Part shown: positions 39,661-48,818 of the stretch, one piece after another
How the letters are laid out: every line of letters starts with the position of its first letter
Position numbering within the stretch: position 1 is the stretch's first letter
Assembly (NCBI GenBank): GCA_963772065.1
Contig: CAVYVZ010000009.1
Span: 620,001 to 684,000, forward strand
Direction of reading: 5' to 3'
Source: CAVYVZ01 sp963772065
GTDB taxonomy: Bacteria; Acidobacteriota; Vicinamibacteria; Vicinamibacterales; UBA2999
Length of the DNA stretch: 64,000 nt
The notes under the pieces: generated by a model
Told to the model about the DNA's origin: nothing
Seen by the model: only the letters and a program-made list of their open reading frames with translations
Database searches by the model: none
Position numbers and translations under genes: made by a program

Positions 39661-42049
39661 ATGCTCCAGCAGGATCTCCGTTTCGCTGTGCGATGGCTTC
39701 GCCGCAACCCGGCCTTTTCGGCGTCGGCTCTGCTCGTGTTCGCGCTCGGCATCGGCGCGGCCACTGCCACGTTCACGGTGATTCATGCCGTGATCCTTCG
39801 CCCGCTGCCCTTCGCGTCACCCGATCGCGTGATTCGTATCTGGTCCAGCCCTGAGGGGCGCAACCTGCCGTTCTTCTCGGTCTCCGCACCCGACGTCGAA
39901 GACTGGCGCGCACGCGCCACCACGCTGGCGCAGGTCGGGCCGTACGACAGACAGATTGCGCTGACCATCCGTGGCGACGGTCCGCCTGAGCATGTGATGA
40001 GCGCGAAGGTGAGCCTGCGGCTCTTCGAGCTGCTCGGCGTTGCGCCCGCATCCGGACGCTGGTTCGACGCCGCCGAGGATGAGGCTGGCTCGGGCGCGCG
40101 TGTTGCCGTGATCTCGCACGGTTTGTGGCAGCGGCGACTGGGCGGGCGCGCGGATGTCATCGGGCAACAGCTCCAGCTCGATGACGAGAGCTGGACGATC
40201 GTTGGGGTGATGCCGCCGGGTTTTGCAATTCCGAACAACCCGGCGGAGATCTGGCTGCCCTTGCAGCTGGTGGTCGATCCTGCCAAACGGGACTCACGGT
40301 CGCTTCGCGTGCTGGCCCGGCTTCGCGACGGCGCCACCGTGGAGCAGGCGACTGCGGAGCTGACGCGCATTGCTGCCGCCCTCGCGCGCGAGCATCCAAC
40401 GAGCAATCGCACGTGGACGGTGACGGTTCGTTCACTCACCGAGACGGTGGTCAGTGAAACATTCCGGCGTGCGCTGATCGTCATCGGCGGCGCCGTCGGC
40501 CTGGTGCTGTTGATTGCGTGTGCCAATGTCGCCGGGTTGCTGCTGAGCCGATCGACAGCGCGAACGCGAGAAATGGCGGTGCGGATGGCGGTTGGAGCGT
40601 CGCGCGCGGCGCTCGTGCGGCAGCTGCTCACGGAGAGTATGGTGCTCGCTGCAGCCGGCGGCTCTGCTGGCGTATTGCTCGCCATGTGGGCCCTCGACGC
40701 AGTTTCGGCCATGGCAGCCGAGAACGTTCCGCGTGCCGCAGAGATCGCCGTGCGGCCTGCCGTGGTGTTGTTCGCGCTCTGCGCCACGACGGCCTCCGCG
40801 CTGCTGGCAGGCGCCATGCCGGCATTGGCGACGTCGCGAAGCCGGCTCGAGGCGTTGCGCGACCGGGAAACGAGCGGTGGTCGCAGCACCAGCCGCGCGC
40901 GCGACCTCATCGTCATAGGGCAGGTTGCAGTGGCGATGGTGCTCCTCGTCGGCGCCGGCCTTATGATGCGCAGCTTTCAGCAGCTGCAACGTCGCGACCT
41001 TGGGTTCACATCAGAGAACCTGCTGGTTGTCGACATCGCGCCGCCGACAGGGGTTCAGCGCATAGAGGTCTATGAGGGCCTTGCCGAACGCATTGGCGCT
41101 CTGCCCGGCGTAGCCACAGTAGCGCTCGGCACGAGCCTGCCGTTTGCCGGACCCAACAGCGCGAACATCGTGGCGATCGAGGGGCGCACGTTCGCGCCGG
41201 GTGAGGCGCCGGATGCAGACTTTCGCGCCGTATCGGGATCCTATTTCCGCGTGCTCGGAATCCCCATCCTGCGCGGCCGTACGTTCGAGAGGGGCACAGC
41301 GGATGAGGCGGCGGTGCTCATCAATCAGACGGCAGCCCGCCAGTTCTTTCCAGGCGACGCCGCGATCGGCCGCCGCATTCGGCTTGGCGGCGCCCCCTGG
41401 GCCATCGTCGTGGGGGTCGTCGCCGACGCGCGCTATCTCGGTCTCGACGATCCGCGCGATGATACGCGACCGATGGTTTACATCCCGCACCAACTTGCTG
41501 CGGCGCGGCCGTTGACGATTGCTGTGCGCACGGCGGTTCCACCAGCGACGCTCGTGTCTGCGATTCGCAGCGCCATTGCGGACGAAGCACCACGTCAGCC
41601 GATCACGCGCGTGGAGCCGATGGACGCGATTCTCGCCGGCGTGCGCGGCCCACAACGCATTCAACACGACGCTGCTCGCGATCTTTGCGTGGATCGCGCT
41701 CGTGCTGGCCGCGGCCGGGCTGTGGGGATTGATGGCGCACATCGTCGCGCGCCGCACGCACGAGATCGGCGTGCGCGTGGCGCTGGGCGCCACGCCGCGC
41801 GACGTGCTGCGCATCACGGCGGGGCGCGGGCTGGCGCTGGCCGCAGTAGGCATCGGTCTGGGCCTGCTCGCAGGCGGAGGTGTGACGCGTGTGCTCCAGC
41901 GGGTGCTGTTCGAGGTGAGTCCCACTGATCCAGCGACGCTCGCCGCGGTGTCGGTCGTCTTTCTCGCCGTCGCCGCGGCCGCGAGCGTGATTCCCGTCCG
42001 CCGCGTCTTGCGGATCGACCCTGCGCAGGCACTACGATTGGAGCAGTGA
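39661..42049 (+). CDS. ADOP-family orphan permease (one frame break)
   Basis: About 795 residues across a frame break near 41645. From ATG 39661 (an upstream ATG at 39598 is also in frame) the protein lacks the long cytosolic lead of the other copies and goes directly into QQDLRFAVRWLRRNPAFSAS and LLVFALGIGAATATFTVIHA. FtsX block 1 has RTREMAVRMAVGASRAALVR; periplasmic domain 2 has GSYFRVLGIPILRGRTFERG. After the break the second FtsX block continues AHNAFNTTLLAIFAWIALVL, RTHEIGVRVALGATPRDVLR and ends RRVLRIDPAQALRLEQ. There is no PadR gene beside it. It overlaps the Cys-rich protein gene by GTGA, unlike the other copies. Confidence 0.85.
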
Positions 42050-43158
42050 AGATCCACTCGCTCAGCATTCACGCCGACTACAAGTGCCGGCACGCCGGCG
42101 TCTGCTGCTCGTCGGACTGGGACGTGCCGGTCGAGGTCCCGGTGTATCGCAGCCTCACCGAGGCACTCGGCAGCGGGCGGCTGTACCCCGCAAGCGAGAC
42201 CGACGACGCACCGTTCATCTCCGGGCCGGATCTTCCGGCGGATGCGGCCGCGATGCTCGCCAGGACTGAGAGCGGCGACTGTGTGTTCTTTCACCGCGGC
42301 AGCGGCCTCTGCGTGGTGCACCGCGATCTTGGCGAGGCCGCGCTGCCAGCCACCTGCCGTCACTTTCCACGCGTGGCGCTGCGCGATTGGCGCGGCACGT
42401 TCGTTACCTTGTCGCACTTCTGCCCGACGGCTGCGTCGATGCTTTTCCGCGAGGATATCCCGCTCGAGATCGTCGAATCGCCGCCGGCATTCCCTCCGGC
42501 GAACTACGAAGGGTTGAACGTCCATGCCGATGCGTGGCCGCCCATGCTGCACCCGCGGATGCTGATGGATCCCGAGGGCTATGACGCGTGGGAGCGGCAC
42601 ATGGTGCGGCGGTGCGCCGCAATCGAGCGTTCGCCGGAGTCGGTGGTGGCCACGCTCGATCACGACGCGCGGCTCCTGCGTCGGTGGATCCCTGCGAACG
42701 GCAGCCTGCAAGGCGCCGTCGCGGCGCTCCCGGCTGCCACCATGGACGCGCCGCCGCCGCGAACGCTGGGCGACAGCTTCCTGCTCTACGGAAGCGTCCT
42801 CGATGCCGTCCCTGACGAGTTCGAGGTGTCGCGGGACGAGGAGGGGCTCGAGGAGGCGTACGAGGCTGACGTCGTGCCGGCATGGGCGAGCTTCTGCGCC
42901 CCGATCAACCGGTTCCTCGCCGCGAAAGCATTCGCGTCATGGGCCGCCTATCAGGGCCGCGGCATTCTCACGATCGTTCGCGGCCTCGAAGCGGCGCTCG
43001 CGCTCGTGCGCGTGGAAGCGGCGCGGCAGTGCCGCGACGCCGACCGAACCCTCGACGCCGATCTCCTGCGCGAGGCGTTTCGCGCCGCCGACTTCCTTCT
43101 GAACCACCTCGCCGTCGGCGAAGAGCTCGCCAAGCGCTGGTCACGGGCCGAAACCTGA
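42046..43158 (+). CDS. Cys-cluster protein (YkgJ/FliB-like), function unknown
   Basis: A 370-residue protein started by GTG 42046 within the stop of the permease. The N-terminal third has an ordered set of cysteines: ADYKCRHAGVCCSS (Cys14, 20, 21), GDCVFFHRGSGLC (Cys79, 89) and LPATCRHFPR (Cys104). Such CX5CC...C...C...CxxFPR patterns occur in the YkgJ-type zinc/iron-binding cluster proteins and in FliB-like lysine methylases. The rest is alpha-helical without clear motifs. Coupling to an orphan permease is notable. The metal and activity are unknown. Confidence 0.65.
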   Translation: MKIHSLSIHADYKCRHAGVCCSSDWDVPVEVPVYRSLTEALGSGRLYPASETDDAPFISGPDLPADAAAMLARTESGDCVFFHRGSGLCVVHRDLGEAALPATCRHFPRVALRDWRGTFVTLSHFCPTAASMLFREDIPLEIVESPPAFPPANYEGLNVHADAWPPMLHPRMLMDPEGYDAWERHMVRRCAAIERSPESVVATLDHDARLLRRWIPANGSLQGAVAALPAATMDAPPPRTLGDSFLLYGSVLDAVPDEFEVSRDEEGLEEAYEADVVPAWASFCAPINRFLAAKAFASWAAYQGRGILTIVRGLEAALALVRVEAARQCRDADRTLDADLLREAFRAADFLLNHLAVGEELAKRWSRAET

Positions 43159-43170
43159 CGGTGATCCCTT

Positions 43171-43366
43171 CGTTCGAGGTTCCAAGTTCCAGGTTCCAGG
43201 TTCGTGTTCGAGTTCAGTTCGGGGTTCGCGGTTCGTGGTTCGTGGTTCGCGGTTCGCGTTCCTCGTTCGCGAGCGAACCCGAACGCAGAACCCTGAACCA
43301 CGAACACGAACGGAGAACCCCGAACTGAACCCGGAACAGAACCTGGAACCCGGAACCTGGAACTGT
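43171..43366. repeat. Large imperfect palindrome built of GGTTC/GAACC words
   Basis: The left half is a run of GGTTCNN-like heptamers (GGTTCCA, GGTTCGT, GGTTCGC); the right half is the same read backwards (GAACCNN). The centre is near TCGTTCGCGAGCGA at ~43268. It fills the space between the convergent Cys-rich and exonuclease genes and could form a long hairpin. No coding potential is seen. A second copy of the same kind lies at 60372-60520. Confidence 0.85.
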
Positions 43367-44120
43367 CTAGATCTCGAAGGCTGCGATGACGGGTCCGTGA
43401 TCGCTGGTGCCGAACTCGCGCTGGACGACGCATGAGACCGTCGTCTCGGCGATCGCGCGGCTGCGCGAGCACGAGGTCCAGGCGCCAGCCGATGTTCCGC
43501 TGGCGCATGTTCCGCCACGGCGCCCACCACGTGAAGAGGTCGGTGTTGTCGGGTTCCATCCTCCGGTGGACGTCGACGAGCCCGTGCCCGATGATGCGCT
43601 CGATGACCGCCCGCTCGTCGGGACGCTGGCCGATGATGTTTGGCTTGCGCTCCTTCGGGTGCACGTCCGCGTCGGTCCGCGCCACGTTGAAGTCGCCGCA
43701 GAGGACGAGCGGCCGTGCCGCCGCCTCCTGCTCCGCGGCGAACAGGTCGAGCGCCTCGAGGAACTGCATCTTGGCGGGAAAGTCCTTGCCGCCGTTCGGC
43801 ACGTAGACCGAGGCCACGGTGAGGCCCGGCAGGCGCGCCGTCACGATGCGATGCTCGTAGTCGAATGTCGGATGGTCGAAGTCCGGGCGCTCGGGGAACG
43901 TCTCCTTTCGCACGTGGAGCGCGACGCCGGAGTAGCCCTTCCCGCCATGCCAGTAGCACCAGTAGCCTTCGATGTCGCACAACCAGACGGGCAGCTGGTC
44001 GATCGAGGCTTTGATCTCCTGGAGGCAGAGCACGTCCGGCTGCTCGCTGTCGATGAACTCCTGGATCTGCGCCTGCCGGGCGCGGATGCCGTTCACGTTC
44101 CAGGTGGCGATCTTTATCAA
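43367..44120 (-). CDS. xth: Exodeoxyribonuclease III (one frame break)
   Basis: An AP endonuclease/3'-5' exonuclease of base excision repair, about 250 residues, cytosolic. Motifs in order: KIATWNVNGIRAR, PDVLCLQEIKAS (metal-binding Glu), GYSGVALHVRKE, VYVPNGGKDFPAKMQFLEAL, LCGDFNVARTDADVHPKE and NIGWRLDLVLA. A slip near 43462 moves the end into another frame, where AIAETTVSCVVQREFGTSDH and GPVIAAFEI complete the active-site SDH motif and stop at 43367. The start is TTG at 44120, two bases into a 14-base tandem repeat, with no clear Shine-Dalgarno sequence. Uncorrected, the frame reads into the palindrome. Confidence 0.9.
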
Positions 44121-44151
44121 GGCTTAGGGCTTAAGGCTTAGGGCTTAAGGC
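44119..44151. repeat. 14-base tandem repeat between xth and the DUF1028 gene
   Basis: AAGGCTTAGGGCTT is present twice without change (44119-44132 and 44133-44146), followed by a partial AAGGC. It covers the TTG start of xth and the last codons of the DUF1028 gene. Confidence 0.8.
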
Positions 44152-45119
44152 CTGGATTCTTTTGATCAACGCTCGATCGTCGGGGAAGAGGCCGGCCGCC
44201 GGTAAGACGCTCGAGCAGCTGTGCCCACACGGGCTCCTTCGCGAACACGCGCTTTGAAGATGGGTGCGGCGTCGGCTTCGCGTCCGATCGACGCGAGCGT
44301 GACGGCGTGCCAGAACGGCAATTCGACGATCTCCGGCGCGAGGGCGCTCGCAGCTTCGTACTCCTTCAACGCGAGGGCCACCTTCTGCTCGGTCATCAGC
44401 TCGTCGCCGCGATTCGCGTGCGCATACGCGCGCTGCAGGCGCATCAGGCGGCGCAGCTCGTCGACCGGCGACGCATGATCGTCCACGCGGAGATCGAACA
44501 CGCGGTCGCCGCCGACCCATGGACGTCCGCTGCTCTTGGCCTTGACGACGAGGATCGCTGCCGATTGCCGGCCGCGGACGTCGCCGCCCGATGCTTCGGC
44601 GGCCGCGAGGGCGGCGAGCATCCTGTCGGCGAGGTCACCTTTCGTGCCGCGGAACGCCGCGGCCATCGCCGGCCAGATCCGGTCATTGGCCATCAGGTTC
44701 GCCTGTACTGAGAATCCTTCGCCGATGTGATGGCCCGCCGCGGCGATTGCGGCTTTGCCGGTATAAGCCGATACGCGGCCCGCCGCGTCGATCATCGCCA
44801 CCTGCCGGCCATGCGGCTGAGGGTCCTTGGCGATCAGCTGCTTCAGCGCGTCAGGCGCGGGCACGCCGCGGCGCATCAGCTCGAGGCCGCGGGGCCCGTA
44901 CGCCGGCTCGACGAACGATTGCGTCGCTACCGCCCCAACGCCCGCTTCGGCCCAGGTGACGATCGAACCCACCGAGAACCAGTGCGACTGCACGGCCACG
45001 CCGATCTCGCCCGTGGCCGGGTCGCGTGCAACGATCGAATAGGTATGCGCCAGCGGGTCGGCTGCCGCTGCGCGTCCGCACACGATGACAGCGATGGCGA
45101 CGAAGACTGCCTTGACCAT
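44131..45119 (-). CDS. DUF1028 protein, secreted (two frame breaks near the end)
   Basis: A ~320-residue protein from ATG 45119 with a signal peptide (AVFVAIAVIVCGRAAA). The DUF1028 domain resembles Ntn-hydrolases: HTYSIVARDPATGEIGVAVQ, SHWFSVGSIVTWAEAGVGAV, ATQSFVEPAYGPRGLELMRR and GGDVRGRQSAAILVV. A C-terminal region with a tetratricopeptide-like segment follows. Near 44236 and 44212 the frame slips; the corrected end reads VFAKEPVWAQLLERLPAAGL, FPDDRALIKRIQALS and stops at 44131. The uncorrected frame ends at 44166. TATGTT lies 6 bases before the ATG. The enzymatic role is unproven; a self-processing amidohydrolase is conceivable. Confidence 0.82.
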
Positions 45120-45141
45120 CCTGTAAACATACAATGTCCGG
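45120..45141. promoter_or_regulatory. 22-bp bidirectional promoter for two leaderless genes
   Basis: Between the divergent start codons lie two overlapping -10-like hexamers. TACAAT (45130-45135, plus strand) is 6 bases before the ATG at 45142; TATGTT (45131-45126, minus strand) is 6 bases before the ATG at 45119. There is no room for a leader or ribosome-binding site on either side. Confidence 0.6.
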
Positions 45142-45993
45142 ATGACCTCGATGCTGAACACGACCCCGCAGGCGCTGCGCCTCACGCTCGATCTGGCCCG
45201 GCGCATCGACCGGGCCGAAATCGACTTCTGTGCGCTGGCGGGTGGCTTCGGCGTGGCAGGCGGCGTGGCCTCTCTCGACGCAGGTGGCGGCTGCGCTCTG
45301 TACTCGAGACCCGGATCGCCGTTGAACAAGATGCTCGGCCTCGGCCTCGCCGGTCCTGTGAGCGATACGGATCTCGACGCGATTCAGCGGTTCTTCACCG
45401 GACACGGCGCCCCGGCACAGATCGAGTTGTGCCCGCTGGCCTATGTCGATGTGCCCTCACGCCTCTGCGCTCGAGGCTTCGTGCTGCAGGCGTTCGAAAC
45501 CCAACTTGCCAGAGCGATGGTCGGGCTTCCGATCGAGCGCCCCGACATCAGAGTGACGCTCGCACGGCCCGAAGAGGATGCGATCTGGACCAGGGCCGTC
45601 GCCGAAGGCTTCGGCGCAGCGGAGCCGCACGTCGGCGGCGGACCGGAGCACGAGACGTTCTCGACGGAACAGCTCGTCGAGATGATCGCGCAGTTCACGC
45701 ATCCGGATCTTCGCCGGTACATCGCGTGGGTGGACGGCAAGCCGGCGGGCGGAGGGACGGCGTGGACACACAATGGCGTGCTCGGGATCGCCGGCACGTC
45801 GACGCTGCCGGCGTATCGCCGCCGGGGCGTGCAAGCCGCAATCGCCATTCAGGCGATGCAGGACGCGGCGGGCGAGGCCGACATCGCCACGGCCACCACC
45901 GCTCCGGGCAGCACGTCGCAGCGCACGTTCGAGCGCGTCGGTTTTCAGGTTCTTTACAACCGGGCGATTCTGATCAAATCGTTCGGGCCTTGA
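45142..45993 (+). CDS. GNAT-family N-acetyltransferase
   Basis: A 283-residue protein. The C-terminal half (about 130-283) is a GNAT fold: ARPEEDAIWTRAVAEGFG, RYIAWVDGKPAGGGTAWTHN, the acetyl-CoA loop LPAYRRRGVQAAIAIQAMQD (Q/RxxGxA type) and SQRTFERVGFQVLYNRAIL. The N-terminal half is a related but degenerate domain of unknown use, as in other double-length GNAT proteins. The start ATG lies 6 bases after TACAAT, pointing to a leaderless mRNA. Substrate unknown. The gene is followed by xylulokinase, 44 bp on. Confidence 0.82.
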   Translation: MTSMLNTTPQALRLTLDLARRIDRAEIDFCALAGGFGVAGGVASLDAGGGCALYSRPGSPLNKMLGLGLAGPVSDTDLDAIQRFFTGHGAPAQIELCPLAYVDVPSRLCARGFVLQAFETQLARAMVGLPIERPDIRVTLARPEEDAIWTRAVAEGFGAAEPHVGGGPEHETFSTEQLVEMIAQFTHPDLRRYIAWVDGKPAGGGTAWTHNGVLGIAGTSTLPAYRRRGVQAAIAIQAMQDAAGEADIATATTAPGSTSQRTFERVGFQVLYNRAILIKSFGP

Positions 45994-46037
45994 ACCACGA
46001 AAACACGAAGAACAGCGTACGAAGCCATCAGTGCCGC

Positions 46038-47624
46038 ATGTTTACCTCGGGCTTGGATTCGAGCACCCAGAGCCTGAGCGCGATCGTCATCGACGTCGAC
46101 CACGGTCGCGGCGAGGTCGTGTTCGACGCGGCGGTCTCGTACGACGAGGACCTGCCGCACTACGGAACGCGCCATGGCGTGCTGCCTGACGCGGATCCGC
46201 TCGTTGTGGTCTCATCGCCGCTGCTCTGGGCCGATGCGCTCGATCTGCTGCTCGCTCGCCTCGCGCGCAGCGGCCTCGATCTGCGTCGTCTCGCCGCAAT
46301 CTCCGGTTCGGGCCAGCAGCACGGCAGCGTCTATCTGAATCGTGCGGCCTCAGACGGCCTCGAGGCGCTCGAGCCGGGCCGTCCGCTGCGGGAGCAGCTG
46401 GGCGCGATGCTCGCGCGGGACGTATCGCCGATCTGGATGGATTCGAGCACGGCCGCCGAATGCCGTGAGATCGCGGGCAGCGTCGGCGGAGACGCCGCGC
46501 TCGCGCAGCGCACCGGTTCGCGCGCCTTCGAGCGGTTCACGGGCCCTCAGATCCGGAAGTTCTTCAAGACGGAGCCCGATCGCTACGCGGCCACGGCGCG
46601 CGTGCACCTGGTTAGCTCCTTCATGGCGTCGCTGCTGAGCGGCCGGCACGCGCCCGTGGATCCTGGCGACGCCTCAGGGACGAACCTGATGGACCTGGTG
46701 GCATCCGAGTGGTGGCCGGAGGCGCTCCACGCGACCGCCCCCAACCTCGCGGAGAAGCTTCCTTCGATTGCGCCGTCGTGGACCGTGGTGGGGACGCTCT
46801 CGCGCTACTGGCAGCGCGCCCACGGCCTGCCGGCTGCCAAAGTGATCGCCTGGTCGGGCGACAACCCCTGCAGCGTCATCGGAACGGGCCTCGTGCGCGA
46901 GGGTCACATGGCGGTGTCGCTCGGCACGAGCGACACGATCTTCGGTGTGATGCAGACCCCGCGCATCGATCCCATTGCGACCGGTCACATCTTCGGCGCC
47001 CCCACCGGCGAGTACATGGGGCTTACGTGCTTCAAGAACGGCTCGCTCGCGCGCGAGCGCGTGCGCGACGCGTTCGGCCTCACGTGGAGCGGGTTCTCGC
47101 AGGCGCTGGCCGCGACGCCGCCCGGCAACGGCGGCCGCATGCTTCTGCCATGGTTCGAGCCCGAGATCACACCGGCGGTGAGCGTGCCGGGCGTGCATCG
47201 CCATCGTCTCGCGCCGGAGGACGGACCGGGCCACGTGCGCGCCGTCGTCGAAGCGCAGCAGATGGCGCTTGCGCTGCACTCACGCTGGATGGGCGTGGAC
47301 ATCGACACGATTCACGCGACAGGCGGCGCGGCGGCCAATGTCGATATCCTGCAGGTGATGGCCGATGTGTTCGGGGCGGAGGTCTGCCAGCTCGAAGTTG
47401 CCAACGCCGCGTGTCTGGGCGCGGCGCTCCGCGCGTACCACGCCGACCGGCTCGCCGAAGGGCGCGTCATTTCTTGGAACGAGGTCGTTAACGGGTTTGT
47501 CGAGCCAAAGCTGCGGTTCCGGCCCGATGCGGCGCGTCATGCCATCTACGAGGACCTGATGAGGGAGTACGCGGCGTTCGAGGCCGCTCATCGCGACCCG
47601 AGCAGCAGGTCCACGACCAGCTGA
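46038..47624 (+). CDS. xylB: Xylulokinase (FGGY family)
   Basis: Phosphorylates D-xylulose to xylulose-5-phosphate, entry to the pentose phosphate pathway. 528 residues. FGGY landmarks: TSGLDSSTQSLSAIVIDVD at the N-terminus, ISGSGQQHGSVYL, SPIWMDSSTA, FTGPQIRKFF, SGTNLMDL, WSGDNPCSVIGTGL, AVSLGTSDTIFGVM and the C-terminal ATGGAAANVDILQVMADVFG. ATG 46038 is chosen because the conserved phosphate-loop region begins at once; the frame is open far upstream over other genes. It faces xylose isomerase and their coding ends overlap by 37 bases, so the two steps of xylose use are on opposite strands. Confidence 0.92.
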   Translation: MFTSGLDSSTQSLSAIVIDVDHGRGEVVFDAAVSYDEDLPHYGTRHGVLPDADPLVVVSSPLLWADALDLLLARLARSGLDLRRLAAISGSGQQHGSVYLNRAASDGLEALEPGRPLREQLGAMLARDVSPIWMDSSTAAECREIAGSVGGDAALAQRTGSRAFERFTGPQIRKFFKTEPDRYAATARVHLVSSFMASLLSGRHAPVDPGDASGTNLMDLVASEWWPEALHATAPNLAEKLPSIAPSWTVVGTLSRYWQRAHGLPAAKVIAWSGDNPCSVIGTGLVREGHMAVSLGTSDTIFGVMQTPRIDPIATGHIFGAPTGEYMGLTCFKNGSLARERVRDAFGLTWSGFSQALAATPPGNGGRMLLPWFEPEITPAVSVPGVHRHRLAPEDGPGHVRAVVEAQQMALALHSRWMGVDIDTIHATGGAAANVDILQVMADVFGAEVCQLEVANAACLGAALRAYHADRLAEGRVISWNEVVNGFVEPKLRFRPDAARHAIYEDLMREYAAFEAAHRDPSSRSTTS

Positions 47625-48748
47625 TCGAGCTTCTCGTACGGAAGCGCCCGCGAGGCGAGCGCCGCCCGATCGAAGGTTCGCTGTTTCAACTCGTCCGCGT
47701 GAGCACGGCTGTAGGTGCGCGGTGCGTCCTCGTCGGCGTGGCTGCGTATCGAGGCGAGCAGCGCGGTGATCTCGGGATCGTCGCGAAAACGGCGGGCCTT
47801 GTCCTTCAGGATCAGGTAGGTCCGCATGCAGCCGCGCGCGAAGTCCCAGACGCCTTCCGGATCCTCGGTGCGGTACGCATGCGCGTCGAAGTGGCGCGGA
47901 CCGTCGTACCCCGACTCCTCGAGCAGCTTGACGACGAAGAAGAGCGCCTTGATCGACTCGGAGCCGAAACGCAGGTCCTGGTCGAACCGGCCCGGTTTCT
48001 GGTCGTTGAGGTCGATATGAAACAGCTTACCTGCCTCGATCGCCTGCGCGATGACATGGTAGAAGTTCAGACCTATCATGTGCTCGTGCGCCACTTCCGG
48101 GTTGACGCCGACCATGTCGGGATGCGCGAGCGTGCCGATGAACCCGAGGTACGAAGCCGTCGTGGCGAAGTAGAGATCGCCGCGCGGCTCGTTCGGCTTT
48201 GCCTCCAGCGCGAACCGCAGGCCGTACTTCTGCTCGCGCGCGTACTCGCAGAGGAAGTCGATCGCGTCGCGGAACCGCTTGATGGCCTCCACCGGATCCT
48301 TGGCGGCGTCGACCTCAGCTCCCTCACGCCCTCCCCAGAACACGTACGTGCGCGCTCCAAGCTCCACGCCGAGATCCATCGCTCGCATCGTCTTCTGCAG
48401 CGCGTAGGCTCGCACGCGCCCGTCGTGCGAGGTGAAGGCGCCATCCTTGAAAACCGGATCGGTGAAGAGGTTCGTCGTGGCCATCGGCACGACCATCCCG
48501 TGCTCGTCGAGCGCGCGCCGGAATTCGCGGACGATGCGGTCGCGCTCGGCAGCGGTTGCGTCGATCGGCACGAGGTCGTTGTCGTGAAAGTTCACGCCCC
48601 ACGCCCCGAGCTCCGACAGCCGCCGCACGGCGACGACGGGATCGAGCGGCGGCCGCACGAACTCGCCGAACGGATCTCGTCCGCGGTTGCCGACGGTCCA
48701 CAGGCCGAAGCTGAATTTGTCCGCGTGCGTGGGTTGAACGGTGGTCAC
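47588..48748 (-). CDS. xylA: Xylose isomerase
   Basis: Converts D-xylose to D-xylulose with two divalent metal ions; cytosolic TIM barrel. The 386-residue length and sequence fit the shorter, actinobacterial-type class: KFSFGLWTVGNRGRDPFG, GAWGVNFHDNDLVP (catalytic His), TTNLFTDPVFKDGAFTSHD, FWGGREGAEVDAAKD, ALEAKPNEPRGD (metal Glu), NPEVAHEHMIGLNF, HIDLNDQKPGRFDQDLRFG and FDAHAYRTED. Start GTG 48748 is decided by GGAGGAAGTC directly upstream; the frame continues 20 codons further without a better site. It pairs functionally with the convergent xylB. Confidence 0.95.
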   Translation of the reverse strand: MTTVQPTHADKFSFGLWTVGNRGRDPFGEFVRPPLDPVVAVRRLSELGAWGVNFHDNDLVPIDATAAERDRIVREFRRALDEHGMVVPMATTNLFTDPVFKDGAFTSHDGRVRAYALQKTMRAMDLGVELGARTYVFWGGREGAEVDAAKDPVEAIKRFRDAIDFLCEYAREQKYGLRFALEAKPNEPRGDLYFATTASYLGFIGTLAHPDMVGVNPEVAHEHMIGLNFYHVIAQAIEAGKLFHIDLNDQKPGRFDQDLRFGSESIKALFFVVKLLEESGYDGPRHFDAHAYRTEDPEGVWDFARGCMRTYLILKDKARRFRDDPEITALLASIRSHADEDAPRTYSRAHADELKQRTFDRAALASRALPYEKLDQLVVDLLLGSR

Positions 48749-48818
48749 GACTTCCTCCAAAGTGATGAGGTTACCCCGGGGGCCTCGCGTTTGCACCGCC
48801 CCGGACATGGCGCCGGAT

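Noticed and set aside
44727..46037. Long in-frame extension upstream of xylulokinase
   Set aside because: It covers the DUF1028 and acetyltransferase genes. FGGY homology begins right after ATG 46038.
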